The notes under the pieces: generated by a model
Database searches by the model: none
What the model was told of the DNA's origin: nothing
The model's input: only the letters and a program-made list of their open reading frames with translations
Made by a program: the position numbers and the translations under genes
Shown: piece after piece, positions 11,859-23,907 of the stretch
Numbering within the stretch: the stretch's first letter is position 1
How the letters are laid out: every line of letters begins with the position of its first letter
NCBI GenBank assembly: GCA_026545225.1
Contig: CM048846.1
Span: 13,541,975 to 13,605,974, forward strand
Source: Cornus controversa
Lineage: Eukaryota > Streptophyta > Magnoliopsida > Cornales > Cornaceae
Reading direction: 5' to 3'
DNA length: 64,000 bases

Positions 11859-12215
11859 TGTTAGTACAAACAATTGCGTGGCTTATTTCAACCAATTTAT
11901 CTATGGCACATACCCAAAGATCCAAGAGTATTCTCTTTTGTTCCAGAAAAAAAATGCCTTTTCTCATTAATATTTTCCTCTATTTATACAAGTTTATTTA
12001 TTTCTAGTTTTTTCTCTCAAGTATTTGTATTCCTAATTGAACTTGGATTGATGTTCTTTAGAAGGCCTGACCTATTATTTTCTTTTAAACTATTCCTTGG
12101 GGCCTGATTGACTTATCTTCTAAACTTGGGCTTAATCTTTCTTGGGTTCAACCTGCTTGTGCTTTAGTAGGCCCACACGGCCCATTGCGAACAGTTAGGG
12201 GATTTTTCCCCTACA
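11859..12215 (-). repeat. 5' LTR of the Tat element
   Basis: This 357-bp stretch starts TGTAGGGGAAAAATCCCC on the minus strand and ends CTAACA directly before the primer-binding site. The first 20 bases can pair with each other (TAGGGGA...TCCCCTA). The partner LTR is not in the window, so the ends rest on TG...CA and the primer site. Confidence 0.6.
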
Positions 12216-12216
12216 G

Positions 12217-12750
12217 ATTCGTATAAATATGGAATCCCCGGGTACTCAATAATGACTAATATGAGAAAATTATTGAATATCACTGGGACTCCATGTATGG
12301 GGGAATCCCACCCCTAGTAACTCTCTATTTCATATTATCTCCTAAAATAGTGTAAAATAGAAGTTTACTATTGGTGGGATTTCTATAAATATGGAATCCC
12401 TGGGTACTCAATAATTACTCTTATGAAAAAATTATTGAATACCATCGGGACTCTGTCTATGATAGGAATTCCACCACTAGTAACTCTCGATTTCATATTA
12501 ATTACTCAAATAGAAACATTATTAAATACTACCGGGACTTCGTGTATGGGGGCCGCAATCCCACCACTAGTAACTTTCTATTTCATATTATCTTCTAAAA
12601 TAATGTAAAATGAAAGTTTACTATTTGTGAGATTCCTATAAATATGGTACTAAATAATTACTCATATAGAAAAATTATTGAATAACACAGAGACTCTCTG
12701 CATGGGAGAATCCCCTACTGGTAACTCTTTATTTCATATGATCCCATAAA
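12217..12750. repeat. Tandem repeat of about 165 bp, about 3.5 units
   Basis: Units share, in order, ATAAATATGGAATCCC, GGTACTCAATAAT.ACT, AAAATTATTGAATA, GGGACTC and CTAGTAACTCT..ATTTCATATTA. Clear starts are near 12222, 12383 and 12635, with one half-unit from about 12500. The block abuts the Tat LTR end at 12215. No coding potential or known family is evident. Confidence 0.7.
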
Positions 12751-14595
12751 TTAAGACCAAGACAAGTTCAGTTATACACTGGTACTATTTTGCCACATAA
12801 AAATGTCTTAATTAAATTGACATGGATCATGACATCAATAATTTTTATTTATTTTTTGCCCTGAAATACCCAATTTTTAGGACGCAACCCATTGTCATTA
12901 TCACCAACCACTGGTCCTCTACGTTTTAAGGAAATGATGATTATTAATATTTTGCACTAAATTTGAACTCATCGTTGAGTGGACTCTTGATGGATTGATC
13001 AACAAACACCAAAAATTGAAGAGAATATGATGATTACATAGAAATAAGGGCTTGAATTGTCTGACCCATCAACGTCTGTTCTATAAACACATTCTTGTTG
13101 AATCGTATCAACTTTGCAATAGCAAACGTGGACCATTCTCAATCCCTACTTCCTCATTCCATTTTCAAGTTTTATAAGAGTTTCATAGAGAGAGAGAAGA
13201 AAGATTTAGGATGGTGTATTCGATTAGGATTTTAAAAGACTTTACAAGTGTGGGTGTATTCAGTTCAGACTTTCAAAGAGTCCATACAAATCTGGTTGTA
13301 TTCAATTAGGATTTTAAAAAAGGTCTACAAAAGTTTAGGTGTATTCAAAAAGTCATAGATTTTGAAGGATTTCATTAAGTGGTGAATTTTGGTGGAATGT
13401 ATAAATATCGAAAGTCATAATAAATCCAACCTTTCCCCCATAGATTTTGGTGAATTTTTTTTTACACTCATTTTTTTTCTCTCTCGGTTTTTCTTTCTCC
13501 TCACACATTCTCTCTCTTTCTATTAGATTAGGAAAACTTGTAAAACTCGAGTTTTCAAACAAGTTGATCAATCTTTCACACTATGGGAGAAATTAATCTT
13601 TCTACACTGTTAATTTGTTTGGGATCAATCTTTTAAGTAACAACGATTGATCATGAAGTCCAATTAATAATCCAATATAATCTAAGTTCAAGGTTCTCCA
13701 ATTATCTATTTAATGATTTAACTTAGACCCTATAAGTAAAGTCTGTACTTTTTTTTCTCTTTTTTTCATAATGTGCGATTGCATTCTGAGAAAGGGTTGA
13801 TATTTAATTTGTGTTCATCAAGTGAGTTACTTTATTATTCCTGTTCTTTCCTATGATATTTGCACTAGACAATAATTTTTAAACAATAAATCAGATAATA
13901 GATTATCCATTTTGCATTATATCTACCTCTTTAGCCATTGATTTACTTGTATGCAAAAATAGATCGAATTAAATATACAAATAAATAAAATATATTGAAG
14001 AAATCAATACAATTCTATAAAAGCTTTTCTAGGGTTCATGATTTGTGTGTGTGTGAGAGAGAGAGAATTCGTACTTGGAAAAAGTTGTGATTAGATGTTT
14101 TAGGATTACAAGGGTAATAAAACTATACTTTTATATATTTTATAATTGCATCAGCAAAAAGTTAAGAAATTTTGTTTTATTAAAATTGAGGGCAATATCA
14201 AACGTTTGGAATGTAATGGTGTTTTTTCCTAAAATTCATCGGAGAGTAATTACGTTACGCTTCAAAAGAATTTTTCCTAAAATTAATGACAATTATCTAT
14301 TAGGAATGGACTGTATGGCGGATAAGAAGGCATTTTATTACAAAATGGAATGTAAAGGTGTTTTTAAGAGATAAGTGTATCATTTTCATTAAAGAAAAAT
14401 ATAGGTGGAGTGAAAATAAATTTATGGAGCGTGAATATTATTTTCTTTTATGTTTCTAACTAATTAGTAGAATATCATAAATAGTGTATATATGGAATGT
14501 GAGATTACATTGTTTTGGTACAAATATGGGATGTGAAAGTGCTTTTAAGAGTCCAGAGCACCATTTTCACTATAATAAATAAATAGGTGGGGTGA
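12751..14595. other. Non-coding stretch with short diverged repeats
   Basis: No gene is seen. 13211-13360 holds three to four diverged copies of a motif of about 50 bp (GGTGTATTCAATTAGGATTTT). Two related ATGGTGTTTTT / AAAATTCATCGG segments lie at 14210-14390. The remainder is AT-rich with short pyrimidine runs. Confidence 0.5.
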
Positions 14596-14604
14596 AAATA
14601 AATT

Positions 14605-15143
14605 GGGAAAATTAGATTTTGGTTATCAATCCGAGACAAAATTATTCTAAAGTGACCATAAAGTCTGAAAAAGATGAATAGTCACTAAAATTGAAACTTA
14701 ATTGCTAAATTTGATAAAAAATAATTCATATTTATTAAACATTCTAAAATAATTTTTAGATTATGAAATTACCATTCAATATAAAGATAACTCATTCAAT
14801 TCATCCTCCTCTTTCTATTCCTCGTCCATCACTCTGTTTTTTTCTTTTTAATTTGCGAGTTTACTAATTAAAAGATAGAATTTCTTTATCATCCTTGTCT
14901 TTTTTTCCATCATCTTTACCATTATCTCAAAACACACTACATAACCGAGAGGATAAAAGGTTACATAACAAATTTGAGACACATTAAAAGTTGCTTAAAT
15001 TTGTTTACGAAGTGTTTGAGAGAACGAAAAATGAGAATTTTTTTTCTTACAAAGAGATCAAAATTTTTATTAGATCAACAAAACAAATATCATAAATATC
15101 ATTTATATTTAATTCATACTAACTCTGCACAGAAATTGAGAAG

Positions 15144-15178
<35 letters not shown>

Positions 15179-16171
15179 GTATGTAAATGGACAAAATTGA
15201 GGTTACTAATATATAACAAGGTTATAAACTAGGAGTGTATTGCTTTTCAATTTTTATGCTAACAAGGAGGAAAAGAAAAATCATTCTACTTAGACATGAG
15301 AAAAAAATGCAAAATTGTATTCAATTCATACTAACTCTGTGTAGAAATTGAGAAGCTATATATGTATATATATATATGGTATGTAAATGGATAAAATTGA
15401 GGTTACCAATATATAACAAGGTTATAAACTCGGAGTGTATTGCTAACAAGGAGGGAAAAAAAAAGTCATTCTACTTGGACCTGAGAAAAAAATGCAAAAA
15501 ACTCAAACCAAATGTTTTTGCATTGCTATTTATATTGATTCAATTTAAAGATGATTAAACAACTTCAACACCATTCACAGGCCACATCATTACGTGCAAA
15601 AAACTGATATTTTGATTTGCTTTATCAAATAATTTATTTTTTAACATATACTATCAATTATTCAAAACCAATAAAAAGAAATTCATTTCCAAAAGTTAAA
15701 CAAGACCACCATGAAAACTAAACAAAATCACTACAAGATCCAACTGTATGAGAAAAGATTTTATTGTTTCTTATTCTAGTTGTTATTTTAGCATTCTGGT
15801 TACCATCACCAAATAACAACTTCTAGCATCACTTGCAAATAAACAATAAAAAGCAGGAATTATATAAGAATATAAATAATATAATATATGAAAATAAAAA
15901 ATTATTAGTTAAAAGGTCTTTCTAAATATTTATTAGGTAACTTGAAAGTGGCGTTGCTTATTAGACAACTTGAAGCAAAATGTTTAATTGAAATTAATGT
16001 AAAGGTAAATTTGTCTAATTATAAATAATTTATTAGAGAAAGAATATTTACGAGTAATAAGTGATTAAATGTCACTCATCAGCAATTAAGTTTACTATTC
16101 AATTTTTTCAAGCTTTATGGTCACTTTAGCCTAATTTTGTTTAGAATTGGTTACCAAAATCTAATTTTTCC
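14605..16171. mobile_element. Mutator-like non-autonomous transposon with long inverted repeats
   Basis: The left end starts GGGAAAATTAGATTTTGG at 14605, and the right end is its complement, closing at 16171. The inverted repeats extend about 100 bp (14605-14706 against 16082-16171 and beyond) with scattered differences. A perfect 9-bp direct repeat AAATAAATT flanks the element at 14596-14604 and 16172-16180. Nine-base target duplications with long inverted ends point to Mutator-like elements. No transposase is encoded. The right end is only about 260 bp from the CASP-like start codon, so the element forms part of that gene's upstream region. Confidence 0.8.
15111..15500. repeat. Direct duplication of about 190 bp inside the Mutator-like element
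   Basis: Two adjacent copies (about 15111-15318 and 15319-15500) share TTCATACTAACTCTG, a TA dinucleotide run, GGTATGTAAATGGA, TATAACAAGGTTATAAACT, GGAGTGTATTGC and CATTCTACTT. They differ at few positions and in TA-run length, so the duplication is younger than the split of the terminal repeats. Confidence 0.75.
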
Positions 16172-16433
16172 AAATAAATTTTTGGATATATTAATTGCTA
16201 AGCAAGCGATTATGTTTCTAACTGGGGTTCTGATTCCTCATATTTTGCCTCTTCGAACATAGTAAATTAGTAACTTCACCCTTATATATAGACAATTACA
16301 GTGTTTCATCTCTTCTTCAATTTATATATATATATATATATATCCTCCTCTCCCCTGCTGTGTGAGTTAGAGTACTTTTGATATTGTTAAGACTAGTTGT
16401 GTGGTTGTCTAGCTTTGTTGAAAAGATCTATTA

Positions 16434-17408
16434 ATGGAGTGTGAAATGACCAGTGAGAAGAGTGCCTCCATGGTACAAGTCAAAGCTTCAGCAATCCCAG
16501 AGAGACAGAGAGGGAGGGGTTACTTGTTCAAGGCCCAACTGCTGTTTAGAATTTTGGCAATTCTATCTACATTGGGTGCAATAAGTAGGATTGTCACCAG
16601 CGACCAAACTGTAATAGAGTTTGGTATTGTCCTAACAGCCCGTTATAGCTACTCATCTGCGTTCAAGTAAGACCTAGTAGTTTTAAGTATTCTAAACTCT
16701 ATACCAACCATTAAAGAGTAGAAGTATATATATATATAATCCATTGTTCTCTTTTGCAGATTCTTACTTGTGGCAAATGCTCTTGTTTGCGCTTTCTCTA
16801 TGCTGTCACTGCTTCTCGTGGTCATTATGCATAGTCTAAAATCAAATCCCAAGAACTATTTTTATCTATTTCTACATGATATCGTAAGCAAATTTATACA
16901 TTCCTTTCGTTTCTACGTATATTATTCATTGGGTTTAATTTGTTTTTCAGAAACAAACGGTTGGAATTAAGATACGTTTAGATAAGTGCAGTACTCGGAA
17001 AACAGATCGAGTTAAAATCAAAGAGAACATTTTTTTATTTCAGTTTTCTTTTAATTTTCAGAAAACTACTATACGTTTATGCATGTAGAAAAAATTAATA
17101 GTATATCAAATGTTTGTCTACAGCAATTAAAGCATATTTGTGTATTAATTTTAAGATTATATATATGTGTGTGTATATGTCAGGTTGTAATGGTGCTGAT
17201 GATATCGGGATGTGCGGCAGCGACTGCAGTTGGTTACGTGGGTCGTTTCGGAGAAAATGAGATAGGTTGGGTGCCCATTTGTGATCGCGTGGGCAAGTAC
17301 TGTGAGAAAGTGACGCTATCGGTTGCATTATCTTATCTTGCTTGGTTTTGCGTCTTCGCACTAACAATCATGTCTGCCTCCAAAGCAAGTCTTCGCCTAC
17401 AGAATTGA
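16434..17408 (+). CDS. CASP-like membrane protein, three exons
   Basis: Exons 16434-16666, 16760-16883 and 17184-17408 join to 193 codons through GT-AG introns of 93 and 300 bp. CASP-like proteins (UPF0497/DUF588) are plasma-membrane four-helix proteins. The founding members scaffold the Casparian strip, and other members act in varied tissues. Four hydrophobic segments are visible at about residues 33-55, 79-101, 119-139 and 160-185. The conserved Arg in helix 1 (LLFRILA) and Asp at the start of helix 3 (HDIVVMVL) are both present, and both ends are predicted cytosolic. Length is normal for the family. The coding start is the first ATG of the exon. A Mutator-like element ends about 260 bp upstream, and a Copia element begins 85 bp after the stop, so both flanks are transposon-derived. 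The features I read suggest a CASPL1-type member, but I cannot assign the paralogue. Confidence 0.85.
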
Positions 17409-17493
17409 ACTGCTCTGCTGCTAGCTAGCTATAGGCAGCAGACTCAAAAATCCTGCTACACAAATAAATGCGCTGCCATTTTTCATATGTAAT

Positions 17494-18105
17494 TGAAAGA
17501 ATAAATCACAAAGTCTTCTGATAAATTGATTTTTTTTTTTTTTTCTTTTTTGGGATCTTCTTCCATTCCCCTTGAATATCGCATTCTTTTCAGTTTTTCG
17601 AATGAAATCGATCTTAAAATGAAAAATTGAAGGCAATGCACACAGAGAGAACGTACGAATATTTGTGCTTGAATTGTAATGAGTTTTTAGTACTAATAAA
17701 AGGTTTTCAACTTTTTGTATCTCTCATTGAAACTAATCACTCGTGTTTGTGTTTGTGTTTGTGTTTGTGTATAGATAAATAGGAATGTTATTTAATACTT
17801 CCATATCTTCATCCACTAAAGGAGAGTGATTTTTATTTTCAACGACTACATAATCCGTTTTCAACCACATGCACGATCTCTTTTTAGGTGAGAGTATGAG
17901 ATATTTGTTCTCCTATTTTATCTCAACCACTTAAAAGATATTTTAACCAAATTAAGTATCAGCAAACTTGGTATTAGTAAATAAATAAGATAAATATTAA
18001 CAGACATGTATATATATATATATATAAATTTGTACAGAGAATTTATTGACCACCCAAAAAATAAATGAAGTAAATTTGAGGGCTAATTGCCCACTCAATA
18101 TAACA
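17494..18105 (-). repeat. 3' LTR of the minus-strand Copia element
   Basis: It runs TGAAAGAATAAATC ... CAATATAACA on the plus strand. A purine tract (CCAAGTGGGAGA on the minus strand) adjoins its inner edge at 18106-18117. It aligns with 24123-25473 except for the 760-bp insertion there and small indels, including a GTGTTT repeat at 17745-17770. At the place where the other LTR carries the insertion, this copy keeps a single ATAAGATAA, so it is the empty site. Confidence 0.85.
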
Positions 18106-19880
18106 TCTCCCACTTGGCCAATAGACCTAAAATCTTTTAATCATTTTTTAATTTCCATTGAGCAAACATATTTTTTGAACTCATCAGATGCAATATGTTT
18201 TGTTAGGGATCTGCAATCATATCTTTTGAAGGAACATAATTTATCGTATTTCAATCTTTTGAAATATATCAATAATATAATAATATTGACGATCTATATG
18301 TTTTCCCTTTGAGCCAACTTCACCATTTTTAATTGTACTTATTGTGGCTTGATTGTCACACATAATATTTATTGGTTTATTTGCTACTTGTTTAATTTTT
18401 AAATATTCAAGAAATCTTTTTTATCCATATAGCTTCAAAGGCCACATTACTACATGATATATATTCAACCTCCATTGTACTTTTGGCCACACAAGTTTAT
18501 TATTTACTGCACCATGAAATTGCTCCTCCGCCTAAAAGAAACACATAGCCTTATGTAGATTTGCCATCATCCACATCTCTTGTAATTAAAGTCAGAATCT
18601 GAATAACCAACAACTTCTAAATCATCACCAGATTGATATGTTAACTTATAATCTTTTGTACCTTGAATGTATCTTAAAATTCTTTTAAGAGCAACACAAT
18701 GATTTTCACCAGGATTACTTTGAAATATATTAACTACACTTGCTGCAAAACTTTTCTCAGGTCTCTAGTACATAACATTGTACATAATGCTACCTACAAC
18801 TTGTGCATAAGGTGTATTTTTTATTTTTTTTCTTGTTCTTCTTCATTTAACGGACACATCTTTTTAGATAACTTTGTTTGTTATGAATAGGTGTATTAGT
18901 GGGATTTAAAAATTCATATGAAATCTTTTAATAATTTTATCAAAATATTGCTCTTAAGATAGTTGTAATGTTTTTTTGTTTTCTTTCTGTAATTATTTGT
19001 ATCCCCAATACATAAGATGCTTCACCCTTATCTTTCATCTCAAATTGACTCTTTTAAAAAAAATTAATTTCTTCAATTGATATAATGTCATTATCTGCAA
19101 TAAGTATATCATCTACATACAAAAATACTATAATAAAATTACTCCCACTATTCCAATGGTCTACACAATGATCAAAATCATTTGCTTTAAATCTAAACAT
19201 GGTAATAACATTATGAAAATACCATTGTCTAGATGACTGCATTTTGAGTTTATATACTTTATTTTTTTGTCCCTTTATATTATATCCCTCAGGTTGGTGC
19301 ATGAAATTTTTTTCTTTTAATTTTCCATTTAAAAATGCAGTTTTAATATCCATTTGAAATAATTCTAAATCTAATGATGCTACTATGGACATTAAAATTC
19401 TTATTGAGGTAAATTTAGCAACTATAGAATAAGTTTCTTTGTAATCTATTTTAGGTTTATGTGTGTATCCTTTTGCAATTAATCTAGCTTTATATTTTTC
19501 AATAGTTCCATCGGATTTAAATTTTCATTTTAGGATCCATTTGCAACCAATTGTTTTTCTATCTTTAGGTAAATCTACTAATTTTCATACATTATTTTTA
19601 TTTATAGTATCTAATTCATCTTCTATAACTTCTTTCCATTTTATTGAATCAGATGATAACATAGTGTCTTCAACTGTAAGAGGATCATCAATATTTTCTT
19701 CATTAAGAAATGTAAAATGATCTTTTAGTTTTCTTGATGGATTTATTCTCTTCTAATATTCGTAATCGTATCATGAGAAGTTTTGGTGGGTTGTGATATA
19801 ATTTCAATATTAGGTGTTTCTTCTATTTTATCATTTAAAATATTTTTCTCTTTAGCAACCTCAAATAATTCTACCATTTT
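18106..19880 (-). pseudogene. Copia reverse transcriptase and RNase H, broken
   Basis: On the minus strand, 19392-19054 reads LFQMDIKTAFLNGKL (RT motif), QPEGY and FLYVDDILIADND, including the YVDD catalytic box. At 18830-18560 the RNase H region reads YAQVVGSIMY, LKRILRYIQGT and YSDSDF. Many stops follow towards the LTR. The N-terminal RT part is readable only in fragments between 19393 and 19870. Confidence 0.8.
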
Positions 19881-20223
19881 TGTCACGCCTCGATTTCTGA
19901 CACTTGGTTGAGAGCGAGGGAAATGAGGGTGAACGGTGAAATCTAATCAAAACAATCATTTTGAAAAATCTAACATCTAACCCAATTTTCTTAACCGTGG
20001 AAGCAACTCAAAATGCAAGACTTGTATAAAGATTATGAGGTTGTTGAGACACAAATTGATGATTTAGAGTATGTATGTAAGTTTCCGCATTGACTTAAGG
20101 GTTGAGACCTTGGCGCGGTGATGGAATCTCCGGTGACCGAGGCTTTGATGTGTGATTTCACAAGTTCACACCCCGCATTTTTTGCTCCTAACCGGGTGTC
20201 GGAAGCCGGGGCGTGACAATTTT
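19876..20223. mobile_element. 338-bp inverted-repeat insertion (19881-20218) with ATTTT target duplication
   Basis: The element starts TGTCACGCCTCGATTTCTGA and ends with the near-complement CGGAAGCCGGGGCGTGACA, giving terminal inverted repeats of about 23 bp. Perfect 5-bp repeats ATTTT lie at 19876-19880 and 20219-20223. TGT...ACA ends with a 5-bp duplication fit a small solo LTR, whereas the long inverted ends would fit a MITE, and I cannot decide between them. It interrupts the Copia pol between the integrase and RT domains. Nothing is encoded. Confidence 0.75.
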
Positions 20224-21234
20224 AGCAAGATTTCTTGTGTCAATTTCCTCTTCTAAGAATCTTGCATCTCTACTTTCCGTTACATTAATGGATTCATCAA
20301 TATGGTGAATAACAAATCTGTACCCTTTAGAATTATCTGGATATCCAATAAATGTTCCTTTAATGGTTTTACTATCCAATTTTTTTGTTAACTGATGTGG
20401 CACTAATATGTGAGCTGAGAGCCCCAAACTTTTAAGTTTTCTAAATTAGACATTCTACCGGTCCATAATTCATGTGGAATTCTATTAGTTATCTTAGTAG
20501 GAACTAAGTTAAGTAGATGCATTGTGGTGACAACAACTTTTCTCCAAAATTGAGGTCCAAGTGATGAATGACTTAACATAGATCTACCCATATCCAACAA
20601 AGTCTTATTACGTCTTTCAACGATGTCATTTTGTTGTTGTGTATAACCCATAGTGGTTTGATGTATAATTCCATTATCTTTAAAAAAAAACTCGCCAAAT
20701 AAATCTGATATATATTCTCCACTTTTATCGAATCTTAATATTTTAATATATCTTACTAATTGTTTTTCGACTTCTCTTTTGTATTCTTGAAATTTTTCAA
20801 CAACTTGAGATTTTTTACGCATTAAATACAAGTATCCAAATCTTGAGTAATCATCTATAAATGTCACAAAATATTCCATACCCCTATGAGTCTTAATATT
20901 TAGAGGACCACATACATCAGAATGAATAATTGCTAAAAGTTTTCCTGCCCTTTGTCCCTTAGGAAAAGGTAATCTAGTTATTTTTTCAGATATGCAAGAT
21001 TCACAAATAGAAAAATCAATATCTATAGTTGGAATTATTCCTAAATCGCCAAATATAAGAATCATCAACATAGAAAGAAGCATCAATATAAGCAAAACAA
21101 ACAAGTGCATTATTATTCGAAGAAGAATCTATATTCAAGCAATACAATCCATCAACTTTACCGCCCCACATAAGGATCTTACTATGTGTTCGTTGTGCAA
21201 AATGCGATAAAATAACATGTAATAATGTCGTTGT
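20224..21234 (-). pseudogene. Copia integrase, broken
   Basis: On the minus strand an open stretch of 235 codons (20403-21110) holds the zinc-finger tail (CESCISEKITRLPF) and the core: DVCGPLN with the first Asp, RFDKSGEYISD with the second, and NDIVERRNKTLLDMGR with the Glu. The C-terminal part continues in another frame at 20224-20427 (GTFIGYPDNSKGYRF). The pre-integrase segment at 21016-21234 (GGKVDGLYCLN) is cut off from the protease by the solo LTR. The D,D,E residues survive, but the second motif reads DKSGEY where DNGGEY is usual, and the frame is interrupted. Confidence 0.8.
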
Positions 21235-22705
21235 TGTTTTACACATCGACAAAAGAGAATTTATAAAACCTTACAAATACTCTACTGAAATTAGTAAAGA
21301 GGTGAGTAGGGGTCGAACCCACACAGACTGCGCTGGTTTTGTTGTTAAGCTATCAAGACCTTGTCTAATTTAGTTCAAAAAGAATTTGTTTTGTTTGTTT
21401 TATACTAAAGTGCTAAAATTAAATGACATAAATAAATGATAGATTCTGGAGAGAGAGAGTTTTGGGAATTGACTTTACCATTAACCTTCTAACAATGACA
21501 ATTGTATTAATTTGAACGTCTAATCTATGCATTCAGAAAAGAATGGCTACAAGTCCAATTCAGTTCTATCAAGAGGATTTGTTCAACATACAATTAAGCA
21601 TAACTCGTCTTCGCTTAGCATGGCCTATACATCCGACTAATTAATGAAATAATAGCCCATCTTCGCTTAGTACGAATTATCAAAAGTCTAAATTAAACGA
21701 TCAATAAAAACTATTGTATAACCTGTCTTAACAAAATCACAAAAGTTGAAAAGAACTAAACCCTAATCACTGCAAATTTACACTCATCCTACAAGAACAA
21801 GAGTAAATATGCACTGAACTAATACATTCAAATTAAAACTAACAACACAGTTGTTGTTTATGTCTTGGTTATGCAATCAATGCACAAAATAAATAATCTC
21901 CAAATTAATATACAATTTAAAACATTGAAAGATAGGTTAGGGTTACGTCACTTCTCCGAAATGGTATTTAGCCACTCATGATCGGAGGTCCAGGTTTGAA
22001 CGATGATGAAATTGCCATCTTCTTACCTGTATCATCACGAATTGCCTCTGTTTATAGCTCTGTGTTTCCTCCTTCCAGCCTACCTAGTTTTCTCCCTTTT
22101 CTCTCATTTTTACTTTGCGAAACAAAATCCACAGGACACCTGGCCTCCCCAAAGTGGCAAGTGCGCATAAGAAAATGGCACTTGCGCCTCACAAAGTGGC
22201 ATTGGCGCCCAAAAAGTGGCAACTGAACAAATAAACAGAAAGTTGCTGAAAACGTCCGTTTTTGAAAATTTTCGTGAAATATGAAATTGTACATAATTGA
22301 ATTTCCTTCAACCTAATGGGAGTTTGGTTCATTTTGACAATCGTGTACGGAGTTTGGTCTGAATACCAAAACGGGTCCAGAACTTTTTAGGCCCGAATTG
22401 GCCAAATCTTCAATGCGAATAGGCCCGTGCTTCTTTTCTTCATTTAAATTCCTTTTCAGCCCATTTCTTCAGTCCATTTAGTTTGGATCTTCAATATAAA
22501 CATATCTCTCATGGGTCAAGCTTCAGTGATAACTAAATGAGTACTCTTTGTAGCCCAATTTCACCATTATTAATTAGAATTACCCTTAATCACCTGAAAT
22601 CATAAAAAGATTAAAGTTATTAATAAAAACATAAAAGAAATATAACTAAGACACTAATTCATATAATTTTAGGGATATGGAATATGCAATATTCATTACT
22701 TATCA
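21235..22705 (-). repeat. Solo LTR nested in the Copia pol, same family as 3965-5463
   Basis: On the minus strand it begins TGATAAGTAATGAATATTGC and ends near GATGTGTAAAACA. It shares ordered blocks with the copy at 3965-5463, including CGGGCCTATTCGCATTGAAG and the GTGACGTAACCCTA block, but the middle carries a family-variable GCGCA-rich patch (22140-22215). The block TGTGGGTTCGACCCC near its 3' end (about 21306-21325) recalls Athila-type Gypsy LTRs. It splits the Copia protease from the pre-integrase region. No clear target duplication was found. Confidence 0.55.
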
Positions 22706-23907
22706 CCATGCTTTCCAACAGACACTTTTCTAGAATGAAAGCGTACTTCAAAACCTTTCTCATCTAAATGAGGAATTGAGATAAGGTTGCGCCTTATAGT
22801 AGGTGCAAAAAGTACATCTATCAAATAAAGATTCCTTTGTCTAGGTACCATGATTTTTACAATACCAATGTCAACAATATCACAATAAGTATTAATTTTC
22901 ATATATATGCGATGATCACCAGGTCTAACCTCTCTCATATCAACAAAACATTCCCTTGTATTTGCCATGTGACGAGATGAGGCGGAGTCTACCCACCATG
23001 CTCCAATATTAGTATTAGCCAAAAGAGATTCAGTAACTACACAAATAATATCTTTGGACCTCCCTAAATTAGGTTTCTTATTATTTTTATTTGCACGACA
23101 ATCAGCTTGATAGTGTCCATATCTTCCACAATTATAGCATGTCTCTTTAGCTTTTCTATTGTTGTTGTTATTTTTAAATTTTCTACCTCTTCCTTCGAAA
23201 TTTTTAGCAAAATTTTTCTTTTCAAAAATTTGAGGATTGGAAGAAAAAGCAAAAACAAATTTGTGACTAAGAAGAAGAAGCAATAGTCATGAAAGTTTTA
23301 GCAATTTTCTTTTTGGCTTTTCTTTCAAACTCTACTTCTAATAAGATTGATAAATTTTTCATGGTAATAGGAGTAGACGATAAGTTAAGAGCAACAACAG
23401 TTTTCCATGAATCTGGTAAACTATGTAAAATAATAAACACTTGCATTTGATCAGAAATTGGGTTTCCTAAAGTTGCTAATTCTTTTGTAATAACAGATAA
23501 CTTGTTTACATGATCAATTACATTATCATATTCCTTCATTGTGGTGCCATTAAAATTTTCAATTAGAATTGGACATATGATTCAGATGAAGCACGATATG
23601 CATCAGTAATAGCATCAAACATTGTCTTAGCATGCTCATATTCTTCAAACAAAATTTCAATATCCGGTACTATAAAAGTGAACATTATATCTCTAGCAGT
23701 CCTATCATTTTCAAGATATTTTTCATACATTCTTTTATTTGCAGCAAATAAATTTTCAGTAGGAGGGGTAGGTATGTCAATATCAATTACATACTCAACC
23801 TTGTCTTGGAAGAGTATGTGACAGATACGACACTTCCAAGTTGAAAAATTAGTCCCATTTAATTTTTCAGTTTTACTAAATTCTTGACTTACTGCTCTAC
23901 TAGCCAT
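22706..23907 (-). pseudogene. Copia gag and protease, broken
   Basis: On the minus strand gag probably starts at the ATG ending at 23907 (MASRAVSQEF, then LNGTNFSTWK as in UBN2-type gag). It continues with a frame break near 23550 (NEYDNVIDHV-like stretch, 23267-23539), then the CCHC zinc knuckle CYNCGRYGHYQADC and the protease motif WWVDSASSRHM. The usual order at that site is D-S-G/A, and here it reads D-S-A-S. The frame ends where the solo LTR begins. Confidence 0.8.

Larger units (their letters stand above)
2435..12215 (-). mobile_element. Decayed Tat-lineage Ty3/Gypsy retrotransposon
   Basis: On the minus strand the order is LTR (11859-12215), primer-binding site, gag, protease, reverse transcriptase, RNase H, integrase, a zone of tandem repeats, then an additional ORF on the opposite (plus) strand at 2435-5744. 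Gag of the FDGK...DPVEHIY type, protease with the LPV/ILGR-like block, and an antisense additional ORF beyond pol are features of the Tat group (Retand-like). All frames are broken. The 3' LTR is not seen: the left side is cut by the SIRE-like element whose LTR ends at 2434. A 1.5-kb solo LTR sits in the additional ORF. Confidence 0.75.

Noticed and set aside
18046-18312. Plus-strand open frame at the Copia 3' LTR edge
   Set aside because: It is the antisense of decayed RNase H and LTR sequence.
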